DNA of 44,634 nucleotides, taken from a virus. The stretch covers positions 1 through 44,634 of IMG/VR virus record IMGVR_UViG_3300045742_000078; one strand, 5' to 3'. Of this stretch, positions 14,975-22,229 are shown piece by piece (position 1 is the first letter of the stretch; the number at the start of each line of letters is the position of its first letter). The translations under genes and the position numbers were made by a program. The notes beneath the pieces were generated by a model. It was given only the letters and a program-made list of their open reading frames with translations, was not told where the DNA came from and ran no database searches.

Positions 14975-15107
14975 GGGACCATCTGACGATGATGCGACGA
15001 GCAAGGTCGGCAACCCCGATGTCCTCCTCGACCGCATGGGCCTCAAGATTGTCGTACACGCCCGGAGCGATGTCGAGGCGCAGCGTCCGGCACCGTTCAA
15101 AGGCCAT
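14928..15107 (-). CDS. Small RHH-like DNA-binding candidate
   Basis: 59 residues, MAFERCRTLRLDIAPGVYDN and onwards. A strand (TLRLDI) followed by two helices (GVYDNLEAHAVEED; VADLARRIIVRW) fits a ribbon-helix-helix (Arc/MetJ) dimer. The tail is Pro/Asp-rich. It overlaps both neighbours (11 bp upstream, 47 bp downstream), which argues for real coupling but also weakens codon-based evidence. If real, it may be a small transcription regulator. Confidence 0.55.
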   Translation of the reverse strand: MAFERCRTLRLDIAPGVYDNLEAHAVEEDIGVADLARRIIVRWSHDHQADPPPADADDV

Positions 15108-15456
15108 CGATGCTGCCCGGAGTCAAGATGCGCTTGATGGCGGCCCCGAGGGTGAGGTCAACCGCCGGACCGCTGCCATAGGCACAGGTCGCCTTCTTGA
15201 AGCGGCCGTTGCGATAGACGATGCAGGTGATTTCACCGATCGGACGCCCATCGACGCTACGCGAGGTCACCGTCACCTGGGTGATGTTGTCCTTGCCCAT
15301 CGTCTCGATGGCTTGGAACTCGATGAGGCGATCGATCTCGTTGTGGCGTTGCTCGGAATCGAAGATGGCATTCTGGATGCGCTTCATCGAGCGAGGGGGG
15401 ACGTGGATGGCATCGGGGTAGCCGATGTAGCCCGCCAGGGCGGTGCTCGATGGCAT
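15097..15456 (-). CDS. Hypothetical protein
   Basis: 119 residues from ATG 15456. Helical N-terminal half (PPRSMKRIQNAIFDSEQRHN and a basic EIDRLIEF), then beta strands (ITQVTVTSRSVDGRPIGEIT) and CIVYRNGRFKKATC. No family recognised. Compact layout: it starts at the stop of the upstream gene. Confidence 0.65.
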   Translation of the reverse strand: MPSSTALAGYIGYPDAIHVPPRSMKRIQNAIFDSEQRHNEIDRLIEFQAIETMGKDNITQVTVTSRSVDGRPIGEITCIVYRNGRFKKATCAYGSGPAVDLTLGAAIKRILTPGSIDGL

Positions 15457-15674
15457 CAGGATTCCAGTTCGTCGTGGAGGGACAACTGACCCTCGCAGTG
15501 AGAGGTGATCTCCCCGGAGTCCTCGGGGGTCACGGGGATTCCCTTCAAGATCGAGACTGCCGTCCCCGCCGCCAGGGAAATGGCCCCGTAGGAGAAGTGG
15601 GAGGGGTGGTCCCTGATCGCGGTGAGAGTGGTTGTGATGGCCCGGATGTCAGGCTCCTCGTCGCCGACGTGCAT
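15456..15674 (-). CDS. Small hypothetical protein
   Basis: 72 residues from ATG 15674 (MHVGDEEPDI) with a strong AGGAGG upstream, which decides the start. It overlaps the MazG-like gene end by 26 bp and the next gene by one base. Helical with a short hydrophobic patch (YGAISLAAGTAVSILKGI), too weak to call a membrane span. Not recognised. Confidence 0.68.
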   Translation of the reverse strand: MHVGDEEPDIRAITTTLTAIRDHPSHFSYGAISLAAGTAVSILKGIPVTPEDSGEITSHCEGQLSLHDELES

Positions 15675-16155
15675 GGTTATCCTCCTTGGGGTCGATTCCC
15701 AACACCTTGGCGATGTCGGGAGGGAAGTAGTTGGGTCCCTTGAGCGTCTTTCCATCTTCGCGCCTGAGGGGTTGCCCGTCCTCACCCAACTTGGACATGT
15801 TGGAGCGGTGCACCTCAGCCACCACGGCATCGAGGTCGATGCCATGCACGATGGCCGCGCCGTAGACGACATAGGCGAGGTCCGCCAAGGCGTCGGCGAT
15901 CTCCACGAGGTCGGGGGTGTAGGTGGCCTCCGTCGCGTCGGTGAGGTGACCGTGACCCACCTCGGTCGTGATCGTCACGTCCACCCTGGTGGTGTCATTC
16001 CCCGTGATGCCCTGCGCGAACTCCTCGAACTCCTCGCGAATCAACTCGATGCGGAGCCGGGCAGTCTCGTCGTCCACCGGGGTGAGGCCCTCGGGGACCG
16101 GATGCCGAAACACCTCGTGGAACTCCCGCACCATCTCCTGTGCGCTCTTAGTCAT
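15649..16155 (-). CDS. MazG-like nucleotide pyrophosphohydrolase
   Basis: 168 residues from ATG 16155 (MTKSAQEMVR), overlapping the upstream nuclease stop by ATGA. All-alpha NTP-PPase signature: RIELIREEFEEF (E-x2-E motif) and LVEIADALADLAYVVYGAA (E-x-x-D motif), with GIDLDAVVAEVHRSNMSKLG and a Lys-Gly-Pro-Asn-Tyr-x-Pro-Pro loop as in phosphoribosyl-ATP pyrophosphohydrolase-like MazG proteins. It would hydrolyse NTPs or dNTPs to monophosphates. A phage may use it to cleanse modified nucleotides or lower (p)ppGpp; the sequence does not show which. The catalytic acidic residues are present. Confidence 0.8.
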   Translation of the reverse strand: MTKSAQEMVREFHEVFRHPVPEGLTPVDDETARLRIELIREEFEEFAQGITGNDTTRVDVTITTEVGHGHLTDATEATYTPDLVEIADALADLAYVVYGAAIVHGIDLDAVVAEVHRSNMSKLGEDGQPLRREDGKTLKGPNYFPPDIAKVLGIDPKEDNHARRRRGA

Positions 16156-16748
16156 GATGCGGCCCTTCGGATGTAGTCCGCTGCCGCGATCAACCGATCG
16201 GGGCAGTCCTTGAACTGCCCCAGCGCACGGTTGCAGTCGGAGCACAGGAGGCCCCGGACCTCTCCGGTGTCATGGCAGTGGTCAACGTGAAGTCGGGGAC
16301 GGCGCGGGTCGCCGGAGGTGGGACTCGCGCAGATGGCACACCCACCCCCCTGCTTCGCTAGCATCTCGTCGTAGTCGTCGGCGGTGATGCCGTAGGTCCG
16401 ACGAAGGTGGCGATCGAAGTTGGCGCGCTGGTACTCGGGACGTTGCTGACGCTCCCGCTGGTACTCGGTCAGCCGGTCAGCGTTCTCAGCGCGGTACCGC
16501 TTGCCATACTCCTTGAGCCGGTCAGCGTTCTCCCTATAGTAAGCGGCGTGGCGCTCTCGCCGGGCTTCCTTGTTCTTCTCGGCGTAGGCGCGGTCCTTGG
16601 CCCTCTTGCACTCGACGCACTGCGTGTAACGCTTGCCCCCGTACCAGAACATCTCGATGGGGAGGTGCTTCTCGCACGCCCTGCAGGTGAGTTCGGTGCA
16701 AGAGCACTCGGCCACCGAGGGGCACCCACACCTGGGCTTACCGGCCAT
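16152..16748 (-). CDS. Recombination endonuclease VII-type HNH protein
   Basis: 198 residues from ATG 16748. N-terminal zinc module (CRACEKHL.. QCVECKRAK), a basic helical linker with two copies of ENADRLxEY, then YGITADDYDEMLAKQGGGC and the endonuclease VII core: CAICASP, LHVDHCHDTGEVRGLLCSDC and NRALGQFKD. TACCAT lies 7 nt before the ATG, suggesting a leaderless start; an upstream TTG at 16766 is possible. Known family (T4 gp49-type fold) resolves branched DNA, but these phage versions mostly behave as mobile nucleases. Overlaps the MazG gene by ATGA. Confidence 0.83.
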   Translation of the reverse strand: MAGKPRCGCPSVAECSCTELTCRACEKHLPIEMFWYGGKRYTQCVECKRAKDRAYAEKNKEARRERHAAYYRENADRLKEYGKRYRAENADRLTEYQRERQQRPEYQRANFDRHLRRTYGITADDYDEMLAKQGGGCAICASPTSGDPRRPRLHVDHCHDTGEVRGLLCSDCNRALGQFKDCPDRLIAAADYIRRAAS

Positions 16749-16763
16749 GACCAACATGGTACT
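16743..16763 (-). promoter_or_regulatory. Leaderless -10 candidate, endonuclease VII-type gene
   Basis: TACCAT followed by GTTGGTC and ATG 16748. The box lies in the few bases after the stop of the upstream gene. No CGTCAC at the expected place. Confidence 0.35.
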
Positions 16764-17248
16764 CAACTTGCGACTCGACGCAAGTTAGCAGCGATGGTCT
16801 GGAAGGCGTTGAGACGTGCCTCGATAGCCCGCATGGCGCGAGCGGATGAATCAGCGGCAGCCTCGGTGGTCTTGTAGTCCTCGTACAACTCATGGCCGGG
16901 CTTGCCGGTGAGGGGGTCGATCGAATCGCGGGCCAGAGCCTCGCGGTAGTCCGCGGCCGTGCGCTCCTCGTTCTTCACCGTATGCACGATCACCGTGTCG
17001 CGGTGGCGCTTCCACGAAGCCTCAGCCTTGGCGGCGTTGTCGGAAAGGTCCATGTGGACAGCGGTGAGGTCGGCCAACTCGTCGTCAGCGCGCACAAGGC
17101 GCTCCTCAACCTCGGCCATGGTGAGAGGCTGCTTGTGGGGAAGCCCATCTCCCCCGGAACGCTCGTAGCGCTGAGGGCGCGGGGCGGAGGGGCGTTGTTG
17201 CCCCCTGCGCCGAGGTCGTTCCTGTTCCTGCCAGCCGGGGTCGCTCAC
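16763..17248 (-). CDS. Coiled-coil hypothetical protein
   Basis: 161 residues from GTG 17248. Arg/Pro-rich N-terminus (QERPRRRGQQRPSAPRPQR), then a long alpha-helical, probably coiled-coil segment (MAEVEERLVRADDELADLTA onwards). No enzymatic motif. GTG 17248 is 7 nt after TAGTCT and lacks a ribosome site, so leaderless translation is likely. Basic tail plus coiled coil could suit nucleic-acid or scaffold binding; function unknown. Confidence 0.72.
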   Translation of the reverse strand: MSDPGWQEQERPRRRGQQRPSAPRPQRYERSGGDGLPHKQPLTMAEVEERLVRADDELADLTAVHMDLSDNAAKAEASWKRHRDTVIVHTVKNEERTAADYREALARDSIDPLTGKPGHELYEDYKTTEAAADSSARAMRAIEARLNAFQTIAANLRRVAS

Positions 17249-17255
17249 ACCGGAG

Positions 17256-17277
17256 AGACTACCTGCTAGGTGTGACG
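17256..17277 (-). promoter_or_regulatory. CGTCAC-N10-TAnnnT element, leaderless type
   Basis: CGTCAC (17277-17272), ten bases, TAGTCT (17261-17256), seven bases, GTG 17248. Located 3 bp beyond the stop of the upstream gene. Confidence 0.58.
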
Positions 17278-17280
17278 GGG

Positions 17281-17475
17281 CTAGATGCCCACCAACCAGC
17301 CAGCATCGATCATGGCGGGTACGCCGGTACCGGCCACCCAGAACTCGGAGTTCGCCCTGAGTCCCATCACCGTGACCGTGGCGCGCACGTTGATCGGCGG
17401 CTCCCCGGTCGGCTCACCGAGCACCAGGGGGCTGGACTCGGAGTAGGTACGAACCTTGTTACATCCACAACCCAT
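17281..17475 (-). CDS. Small hypothetical protein
   Basis: 64 residues from ATG 17475, beginning MGCGCNKVR, then polar sequence with alternating strands (INVRATVTVMGLRANSEFWV) and GWLVGI at the end. The Cys-x-Cys start may bind metal or be cosmetic. Follows the Ser/Arg-rich gene by 9 bp. Not recognised. Confidence 0.6.
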   Translation of the reverse strand: MGCGCNKVRTYSESSPLVLGEPTGEPPINVRATVTVMGLRANSEFWVAGTGVPAMIDAGWLVGI

Positions 17476-17484
17476 GAGTGCAAC

Positions 17485-17976
17485 CTACTCGTCAGTCGAT
17501 GACTTGCGAGAACGCGAGCGGCTCGAACTCCCTGAGGACTTGGAGCGGCTGCCGGACGACTTCTTGGCCGGAGACTTGGACGAACGCGATCCCGAATAGG
17601 AGGGCCTCTCCGGCTCGGGGTCAGGCTCAGGATCGGGTTCCGGGGCGACTGCCGTGGTGACCGAAGTGGTCACAGAGGTGGAGACGGGGGACTCCTCGGG
17701 GGCCTCGGCCTCCTCGACCTTCGCTGCCGCCCTCTCCGCCGCTTCCTTGCGCTTCTGGATGAGGGCAGCCTTCACGGCCGAGACGGTATCGCCGGTGTGA
17801 ACCTCCGGCTTGGCCCGCATCTCCTCGATGCGCTTGAGCGCCTCGGCAGAGACATCGACGGGGATGAGGTGGCCTTCACTGACCAGGCGGAGGGTGCGCT
17901 TGTCGGCATCGGGGAACTCCCCGATCTTGCCCCTCTTGGCTCCGGCCATGTTCAGTGTTGCGCGGTATTTACCCAT
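17485..17976 (-). CDS. Hypothetical protein with Ser/Arg/Lys-rich tail
   Basis: 163 residues. N-terminal 75 residues are a small globular region (GKIGEFPDADKRTLRLVSEG, AEALKRIEEMRAKP). Then Thr/Ser and (Pro-Glu-Pro-Asp) repeats, and the last 45 residues are low-complexity Ser/Arg/Lys (SSGSRSKSSGSSSRSRSRKS), probably disordered and able to bind DNA or RNA. ATG 17976 lacks a clear ribosome site; the internal ATG at residue 10 is possible. Confidence 0.68.
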   Translation of the reverse strand: MGKYRATLNMAGAKRGKIGEFPDADKRTLRLVSEGHLIPVDVSAEALKRIEEMRAKPEVHTGDTVSAVKAALIQKRKEAAERAAAKVEEAEAPEESPVSTSVTTSVTTAVAPEPDPEPDPEPERPSYSGSRSSKSPAKKSSGSRSKSSGSSSRSRSRKSSTDE

Positions 17977-17979
17977 GAA

Positions 17980-18276
17980 TCAGGCGCCCGGCTTCGAGTA
18001 GGTGGGCTGCTTGGGACTGCCGAGAAGCCAACCGGCCTTCGGCCACTTCTGCTCCAACACGCGGACGATGGTGTACCACAGCGAGCCACCGATGGTGACG
18101 ACGGCTGCGTTCACCTGGGCAGCGTCAGCGTCAAGGCCGCGCTCGGCCAGGTAGGCCACAACGCCAGCCGTGATGTAGGGCACAGCGGTGCGGATGATCG
18201 CCGCACCGAAGTCCACAGGGATGGCCCCCGCGGTGCCCTCGGTCACGACCGGCTGGTTTGCGTTCGGATCACTCAT
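17980..18276 (-). CDS. Small membrane protein, possible holin
   Basis: 98 residues from ATG 18276 with GGAGGAA upstream; overlaps the PAS gene stop by ATGA. Two hydrophobic stretches (AAIIRTAVPYITAGVVAYLA and NAAVVTIGGSLWYTIVRVL) separated by a short acidic loop, with a Lys/Gly-rich tail. Size, two-span topology and position after the tail genes suit a holin. It is coupled to the PAS-domain membrane protein. No endolysin gene was found next to it, so the assignment is positional. Confidence 0.62.
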   Translation of the reverse strand: MSDPNANQPVVTEGTAGAIPVDFGAAIIRTAVPYITAGVVAYLAERGLDADAAQVNAAVVTIGGSLWYTIVRVLEQKWPKAGWLLGSPKQPTYSKPGA

Positions 18277-19115
18277 GCTTCCTCCACTGCTGAGGCAGTT
18301 TCGACCAACCCAAGGATAGTCGATCGTTCGATGGCGTCGAGGGTTCCCACCCAGCCGACTACGTTCTTGTGGGCGTCGTGCAGGGGATTGGCCGAGGCCC
18401 GGACCTCTGCCACGTCGTTGGTATTGACGTTGACGAGACGGAACAGGGCTGTGAAATCCGTCGGGTCCCCAACGGCTCGGCCCCACATCTCGAACACCCG
18501 AGTTCGGTCCTCGGGGTGCAGCGAATGCGCCCAGCCCTCACCGCGAGCGTCCTCGACTGCCAGGCCGGTCAGTCGTCGGAAGGCCGGATTGGTGTAGGTG
18601 AACCATCCATTGGCGTCGGCCTCGAAGATGGGGACCTCCAAGGCTCGGTACAACTGACGGATGCGCTCCTTGGCCCCAATGGCCTCAGCGAGCACCTCCT
18701 CGGCGTACTCGGTCAACTTCTCCATGCGCTCATGGGTGTCGGCGAAGCGCGTGTCGAGGCAGTGGTGGATGTTCTCCAACGCCTGCTTGATGTCGGCCTG
18801 ATTGCTGGTCGTCTCGGAAGCCCACTCCGTGAGAACCTCCTGCCCGTTGTTGAGGGAATCCACCTGATCACGCAAGGAGGAACCACCGTTCTTTCCTGCG
18901 ACCTTGGACTCGACCACATCCCCGACCACGCGGGTGGACCAACTTGTGAGCGGCTCAGAGACGAGGCGCTTCCACACCCACTTGACGGCGCGCAAGATGG
19001 CTTGCCCGATCGGCGTCTTGATGATGATGCCGATGGCTGCGACTACGGCAGCGACCCAGAGGGTCCATTCCCCGTGGGTGTGCCACCACGAGTGATCTGC
19101 GAGAACTGAGTTCAC
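18273..19115 (-). CDS. Membrane-anchored coiled-coil protein with C-terminal PAS domain
   Basis: 280 residues from GTG 19115, with GAGGAG about 9 nt upstream. Residues 17-40 form one membrane helix (WTLWVAAVVAAIGIIIKTPI). Residues 60-160 are polar and helical (LNNGQEVLTEWASETTSNQA; HERMEKLTEYAEEVLAEAIG). Residues about 160-265 match a PAS/PAC fold: PIFEADANGWFTYTNPAFRR, LTGLAVEDARGEGWAHSLHP, RTRVFEMWGRAV, then ALFRLVNVN and NVVGWVGTLDAIER. PAS domains sense ligands, redox or light, or mediate dimerisation. There is no kinase, cyclase or HTH attached. Lying between tail genes and a putative holin, it may sense the host and influence lysis timing, an inference only. Ligand unknown. Confidence 0.8.
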   Translation of the reverse strand: MNSVLADHSWWHTHGEWTLWVAAVVAAIGIIIKTPIGQAILRAVKWVWKRLVSEPLTSWSTRVVGDVVESKVAGKNGGSSLRDQVDSLNNGQEVLTEWASETTSNQADIKQALENIHHCLDTRFADTHERMEKLTEYAEEVLAEAIGAKERIRQLYRALEVPIFEADANGWFTYTNPAFRRLTGLAVEDARGEGWAHSLHPEDRTRVFEMWGRAVGDPTDFTALFRLVNVNTNDVAEVRASANPLHDAHKNVVGWVGTLDAIERSTILGLVETASAVEEA

Positions 19116-19128
19116 CGATCACGACTCC

Positions 19129-19554
19129 TCAGGGGGCGGCAAGGATCGCATCGATCGAGGCTTGGGAAAGGCGATAGTTGACCCGCAGGGATTCAGCGGC
19201 CCCCTGGGGAACGACGTACTGATCGGCCATGGGATTGACCGGGGCAGCGGGGACAAGGGTTTCAGCGGTGGCAAGAAGAACCCCCGCCGCAACGAGATCA
19301 TCCACTTGGGTCTGGCGATCGATTTCAGCCTGGGAGATGGCAACGTCCGTGAGCGCCTTCTGGGAGGCCCGGACATCGATGTCGTTGAGGTACTGCGCCC
19401 GTAGCAGGTCGGCGAACTCGGATTCGGTCAACTCGGTCGCCCCTTCGGGCATGGGGTTGCATTCCACGACTAGGTTGTCATCCTCGTCGTGCTTGCAGTA
19501 GAACACCCCGAAGTCGGAGCCGTCCTGCCACCACTTGGTCGTCTCGGTAGCCAT
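19129..19554 (-). CDS. Hypothetical tail-region protein
   Basis: 141 residues from ATG 19554 (MATETTKWWQ), TGATG overlap with the fibre gene upstream. N-terminal WWQDGSDFGVFYCKHDEDDN with aromatic and acidic residues, then a helix (QAEIDRQTQVDDLVAAGVLL) and AAESLRVNYRLSQASIDAIL. Small proteins immediately after fibre genes are often fibre-assembly chaperones, but I see no chaperone motif. Confidence 0.65.
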   Translation of the reverse strand: MATETTKWWQDGSDFGVFYCKHDEDDNLVVECNPMPEGATELTESEFADLLRAQYLNDIDVRASQKALTDVAISQAEIDRQTQVDDLVAAGVLLATAETLVPAAPVNPMADQYVVPQGAAESLRVNYRLSQASIDAILAAP

Positions 19555-20444
19555 CAGTCAATCGTCCATGCTTCGATGGTGACGGAGGTCCCGAACCGCC
19601 ACTCGACGGAGTTGCCACCTGGCGGGACCTGGCCGGGGCCATTGGCGATCTGCAGCGAGGCTGCCACCTCGGCCGTGACGGTCTGGCCGGGAAAGAGGGT
19701 CAGGCCCCCGGCGCCATAGATGCGTGGAGGGAAGGTGTACCCAACGGCAGCGTTGGCGTTGTAGGGCGAAGTCGAGGTGTTGACCTCGATGAAGGGCGCT
19801 TCTTGAGTGAATCCGCCGACAGGGAAGTTTCGATTCTGGTAGACGCCGTTGTAGATCGTCCATCCGTTCGAGCAGGAGATACGCGGGATGCCCGCGTATG
19901 CCAGACGGAACAGCATGGTTCGGCAGGTGTTGTTGGTGAGTTGAGCCTGCGCCCGCAGTGACGTTTCGATGCCGGGGGTCTGGTTCGCCGGGAAGCCACC
20001 TGTTCCGGCGTAGGCGGCGAAGAAGGCGTCCACGTCACAGAGGATCGATCCGAAGGCGCCCTGCGAAACACCGACAACCCCAAGGTCGGCCACTGTGGCG
20101 CTGGCCTCGGCGTACTCATGGTCGTGGTCGGCGGAGTAAAGGCCGCTGACGGTGTGGCTGATGGCGTTGCAAGCCGAGGGGTTCAACTTGACGTAGAGGC
20201 CGTTGCCGTCGCAATCGAGGCCGCGGGCGGTGTCGTAGTCGATGCCGAGATCGAGTTGGTTGGCGCCGTTGATGACAGCGCTGATGCCACAGGACGCTCC
20301 ACCGAGGTTGATCCCGACGCCCTCGTTCTCGGTGCAGATCAATCCGCCATCGGGGTCCAAGATGACCTCGCCGGTCAACTTGTTCTCGTCGGTGATTTCA
20401 AGGTCGAGAGAACAGGAGTCCTCAACGCATGGGACAGTAGCCAT
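19554..20444 (-). CDS. Minor tail/fibre protein with C-terminal jelly-roll-like region
   Basis: 296 residues from ATG 20444, AGGAGGT upstream. N-terminal repeats in the style of the next fibre gene (LDPDGGLICTENEGVGINLG; CDGNGLYVKLNP), which look like short beta-rich units each with a Cys and GLxV turn. The C-terminal half is beta-strand-rich (GWTIYNGVYQNRNFPVGGF; SVEWRFGTSVTIEAW) and could be a C1q/TNF-like jelly-roll used for receptor binding. Probably a tail-tip or fibre component. Confidence 0.72.
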   Translation of the reverse strand: MATVPCVEDSCSLDLEITDENKLTGEVILDPDGGLICTENEGVGINLGGASCGISAVINGANQLDLGIDYDTARGLDCDGNGLYVKLNPSACNAISHTVSGLYSADHDHEYAEASATVADLGVVGVSQGAFGSILCDVDAFFAAYAGTGGFPANQTPGIETSLRAQAQLTNNTCRTMLFRLAYAGIPRISCSNGWTIYNGVYQNRNFPVGGFTQEAPFIEVNTSTSPYNANAAVGYTFPPRIYGAGGLTLFPGQTVTAEVAASLQIANGPGQVPPGGNSVEWRFGTSVTIEAWTID

Positions 20445-20827
20445 CAGGTGCTACCTCCTGGGGTCCACACGAGATCGATCGCGTCGAGCCACTGCTGGCA
20501 TCGGCTAGAGCACTCGGTCGCGGCGGGGACGTTGATGTTGAGAGCGGCTTGGATGTCGGCCGGGAGGGCCAAGTCAGCATCCGCTTGGGCCTTGGCGGCT
20601 TCGTAGCCGTCCCTCACGGCCTGAACGTACTCGTCGGTCTTGGCCTGCAGGTCGGCAGGGGCCGTTTCTCCGGCGGCGTCAAGGGCGGCAAGGGTTGCCT
20701 CGGCGGCGTCGAGGGCTTCCTGCTGAGGTTGGATCTTGCCGCCGATGTCGGAGGCCAACTGCTTGGTGATCTCGGCCATGACCCGAACGCAATCGTTCTG
20801 GTAGTAGCCCTCATCGATAGTGCTCAT
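20444..20827 (-). CDS. Helical tail-region protein
   Basis: 127 residues from ATG 20827 (MSTIDEGYYQ). Long predicted helices rich in Ala, Glu and Gln (ITKQLASDIGGKIQPQQEAL; AKTDEYVQAVRDGYEAAKAQ) consistent with a coiled coil, and a Cys pair near the C-terminus (ECSSRCQQW). It lies between two fibre-like genes with 1-4 bp overlaps. Could be a fibre trimerisation or attachment factor; family not recognised. Confidence 0.7.
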   Translation of the reverse strand: MSTIDEGYYQNDCVRVMAEITKQLASDIGGKIQPQQEALDAAEATLAALDAAGETAPADLQAKTDEYVQAVRDGYEAAKAQADADLALPADIQAALNINVPAATECSSRCQQWLDAIDLVWTPGGST

Positions 20828-21987
20828 GGCAGACCGATCCTCGTCATTTGCAGGAAGGGGCGCCCTGCGTTGGGTGGCCCTGGGGCGCCAGCCCCGTAGG
20901 TCGGCCCGACATCGAGCGTGGCCCCAGCGAAGGCCCCGTTGTAGTCCTCCACGGCAAAGTCGCAGGCGATCACGTCACCGACAGCCAAGGTGATCGTTCG
21001 GGAGACATGAAGGTAAGGGGCGTTGAAGGCGGCGTTGGCCTGCTTGTAGTTCCCTTGCGCTGATTGGCCGATACCATCAGACGGTCCACCCGCCGTCGTA
21101 CCGCGGTACAGGCGGAGACGCATGATCAGGTCGCCTGCGTAGATCGGCAGCCCGGACCATGCCGGATGGGTGGCCTGAACCAGATACACGCCAGCGCCCC
21201 CAGCCGGGACCTCGATGTAGGTGTTGGCGTAAGCCGGACCGCCGCCAAGATGGGTGATCAGGCCAACGACCTCCTCGTCCACGTCGTAGTCGATCGGGAT
21301 GCTGGAAGTGGCCCCCAGCGCTGCTGGCGGGAGGATGGAGGAAAGGAATCCGTTATGGAGCACGGTGGCGCGCATGTCCACGGCGGCTTGGGCCACAGCG
21401 GGAACAAACAGGCCGTCGCCACGACATTCGACCGTGTTGCCGGGGTCGGCGGAGAGGTTGAGGACCGGGGAGAGCGGGGCGGCAACGCTGCCGTCTCCAC
21501 CGAGGTTCACGCAGTCATCGAGGTTGCTGACCGCGAGTCGCGCCCGGAGGCCCTGGTCGGGGTCGGGTGAGGCGACGCACTCAAGCAGATTGGCCACGTC
21601 GGGCGAGATGATGGGAGTGGCCGTGACGGGATCGCCAACGGTACCGACGCCTTCGAGATCGATGCAGTCGGTGTCGGCGACCACGATCTCCGAGGGCGGG
21701 ACATAGAGGCCGTCCACGTTGCAGACGAGGCGGTTGTCCACAAGGGGATCGACCTCGACGCTGATGGTCGCAGGGACGGCCGCATCATCCACGGCAATGC
21801 AGTCACCAGCGAGGGGAGGCTCGACCAGCAGGCCGTCGTCGCCGCAGGCTGCCTGGTTATTGGCGGCCGGGTCAATTTCGAGGTTGACGATGTAGGGCGC
21901 GCCGGGGTTCCCGCTTCCGGCGACCGTCGTGCAGTCGCCTTCCACGATCACGCAGTTGCATTCACTTAGGCAGCCACACCGCGCCAT
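20824..21987 (-). CDS. Cysteine-rich repeat fibre protein with jelly-roll-like C-terminus
   Basis: 387 residues from ATG 21987, AGGAGG upstream. The first 190 residues contain about four units of roughly 40 residues with D-C-I/V-x-V ... N-x-x-x-C-x-x-D-G-L-x-V-P (CGDDGLLVEPP, CNVDGLYVPPS, CRGDGLFVPAV), a ladder suited to a beta-helix or beta-prism. The C-terminal 190 residues have GVYLVQATHPAWSG and AYLHVSRTITLAVGDVIACD, resembling the C1q/TNF fold used by phage fibres. Probably the receptor-binding fibre. Followed immediately by a helical protein and a shorter paralogue-like fibre gene. Confidence 0.8.
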   Translation of the reverse strand: MARCGCLSECNCVIVEGDCTTVAGSGNPGAPYIVNLEIDPAANNQAACGDDGLLVEPPLAGDCIAVDDAAVPATISVEVDPLVDNRLVCNVDGLYVPPSEIVVADTDCIDLEGVGTVGDPVTATPIISPDVANLLECVASPDPDQGLRARLAVSNLDDCVNLGGDGSVAAPLSPVLNLSADPGNTVECRGDGLFVPAVAQAAVDMRATVLHNGFLSSILPPAALGATSSIPIDYDVDEEVVGLITHLGGGPAYANTYIEVPAGGAGVYLVQATHPAWSGLPIYAGDLIMRLRLYRGTTAGGPSDGIGQSAQGNYKQANAAFNAPYLHVSRTITLAVGDVIACDFAVEDYNGAFAGATLDVGPTYGAGAPGPPNAGRPFLQMTRIGLP

Positions 21988-22028
21988 CGACAGTCCTCCT
22001 GGGGTTCTAAGGGCCTAGTGTAGCCCGA

Positions 22029-22220
22029 CTACTTGGCCCCGATCTCAGGTCCCATCATTCCGGTGGGGACGTAGAGATAGTGCAGGCTGTTGTCAACCTC
22101 TCGAAGCACCCATCCTGGGTCGGGAGGAAGGGCGCCTGGCTGCTCCAAGTTCCGCAGTCGCCGCTCCATCTCAGCCATGCGGTCGGCCATGGAGAGGGCT
22201 TCTCGATCTCGAAATGCCAT
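22029..22220 (-). CDS. Small tail-region protein
   Basis: 63 residues from ATG 22220 with AGGAGG upstream. A coiled-coil-like helix (ADRMAEMERRLRNLEQ), then Pro/Gly-rich sequence and NSLHYLYVPTGMM. It is between the baseplate hub and fibre genes. Length and helix suggest a fibre adaptor; not recognised. Confidence 0.62.
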   Translation of the reverse strand: MAFRDREALSMADRMAEMERRLRNLEQPGALPPDPGWVLREVDNSLHYLYVPTGMMGPEIGAK

Positions 22221-22229
22221 GGAGCCTCC

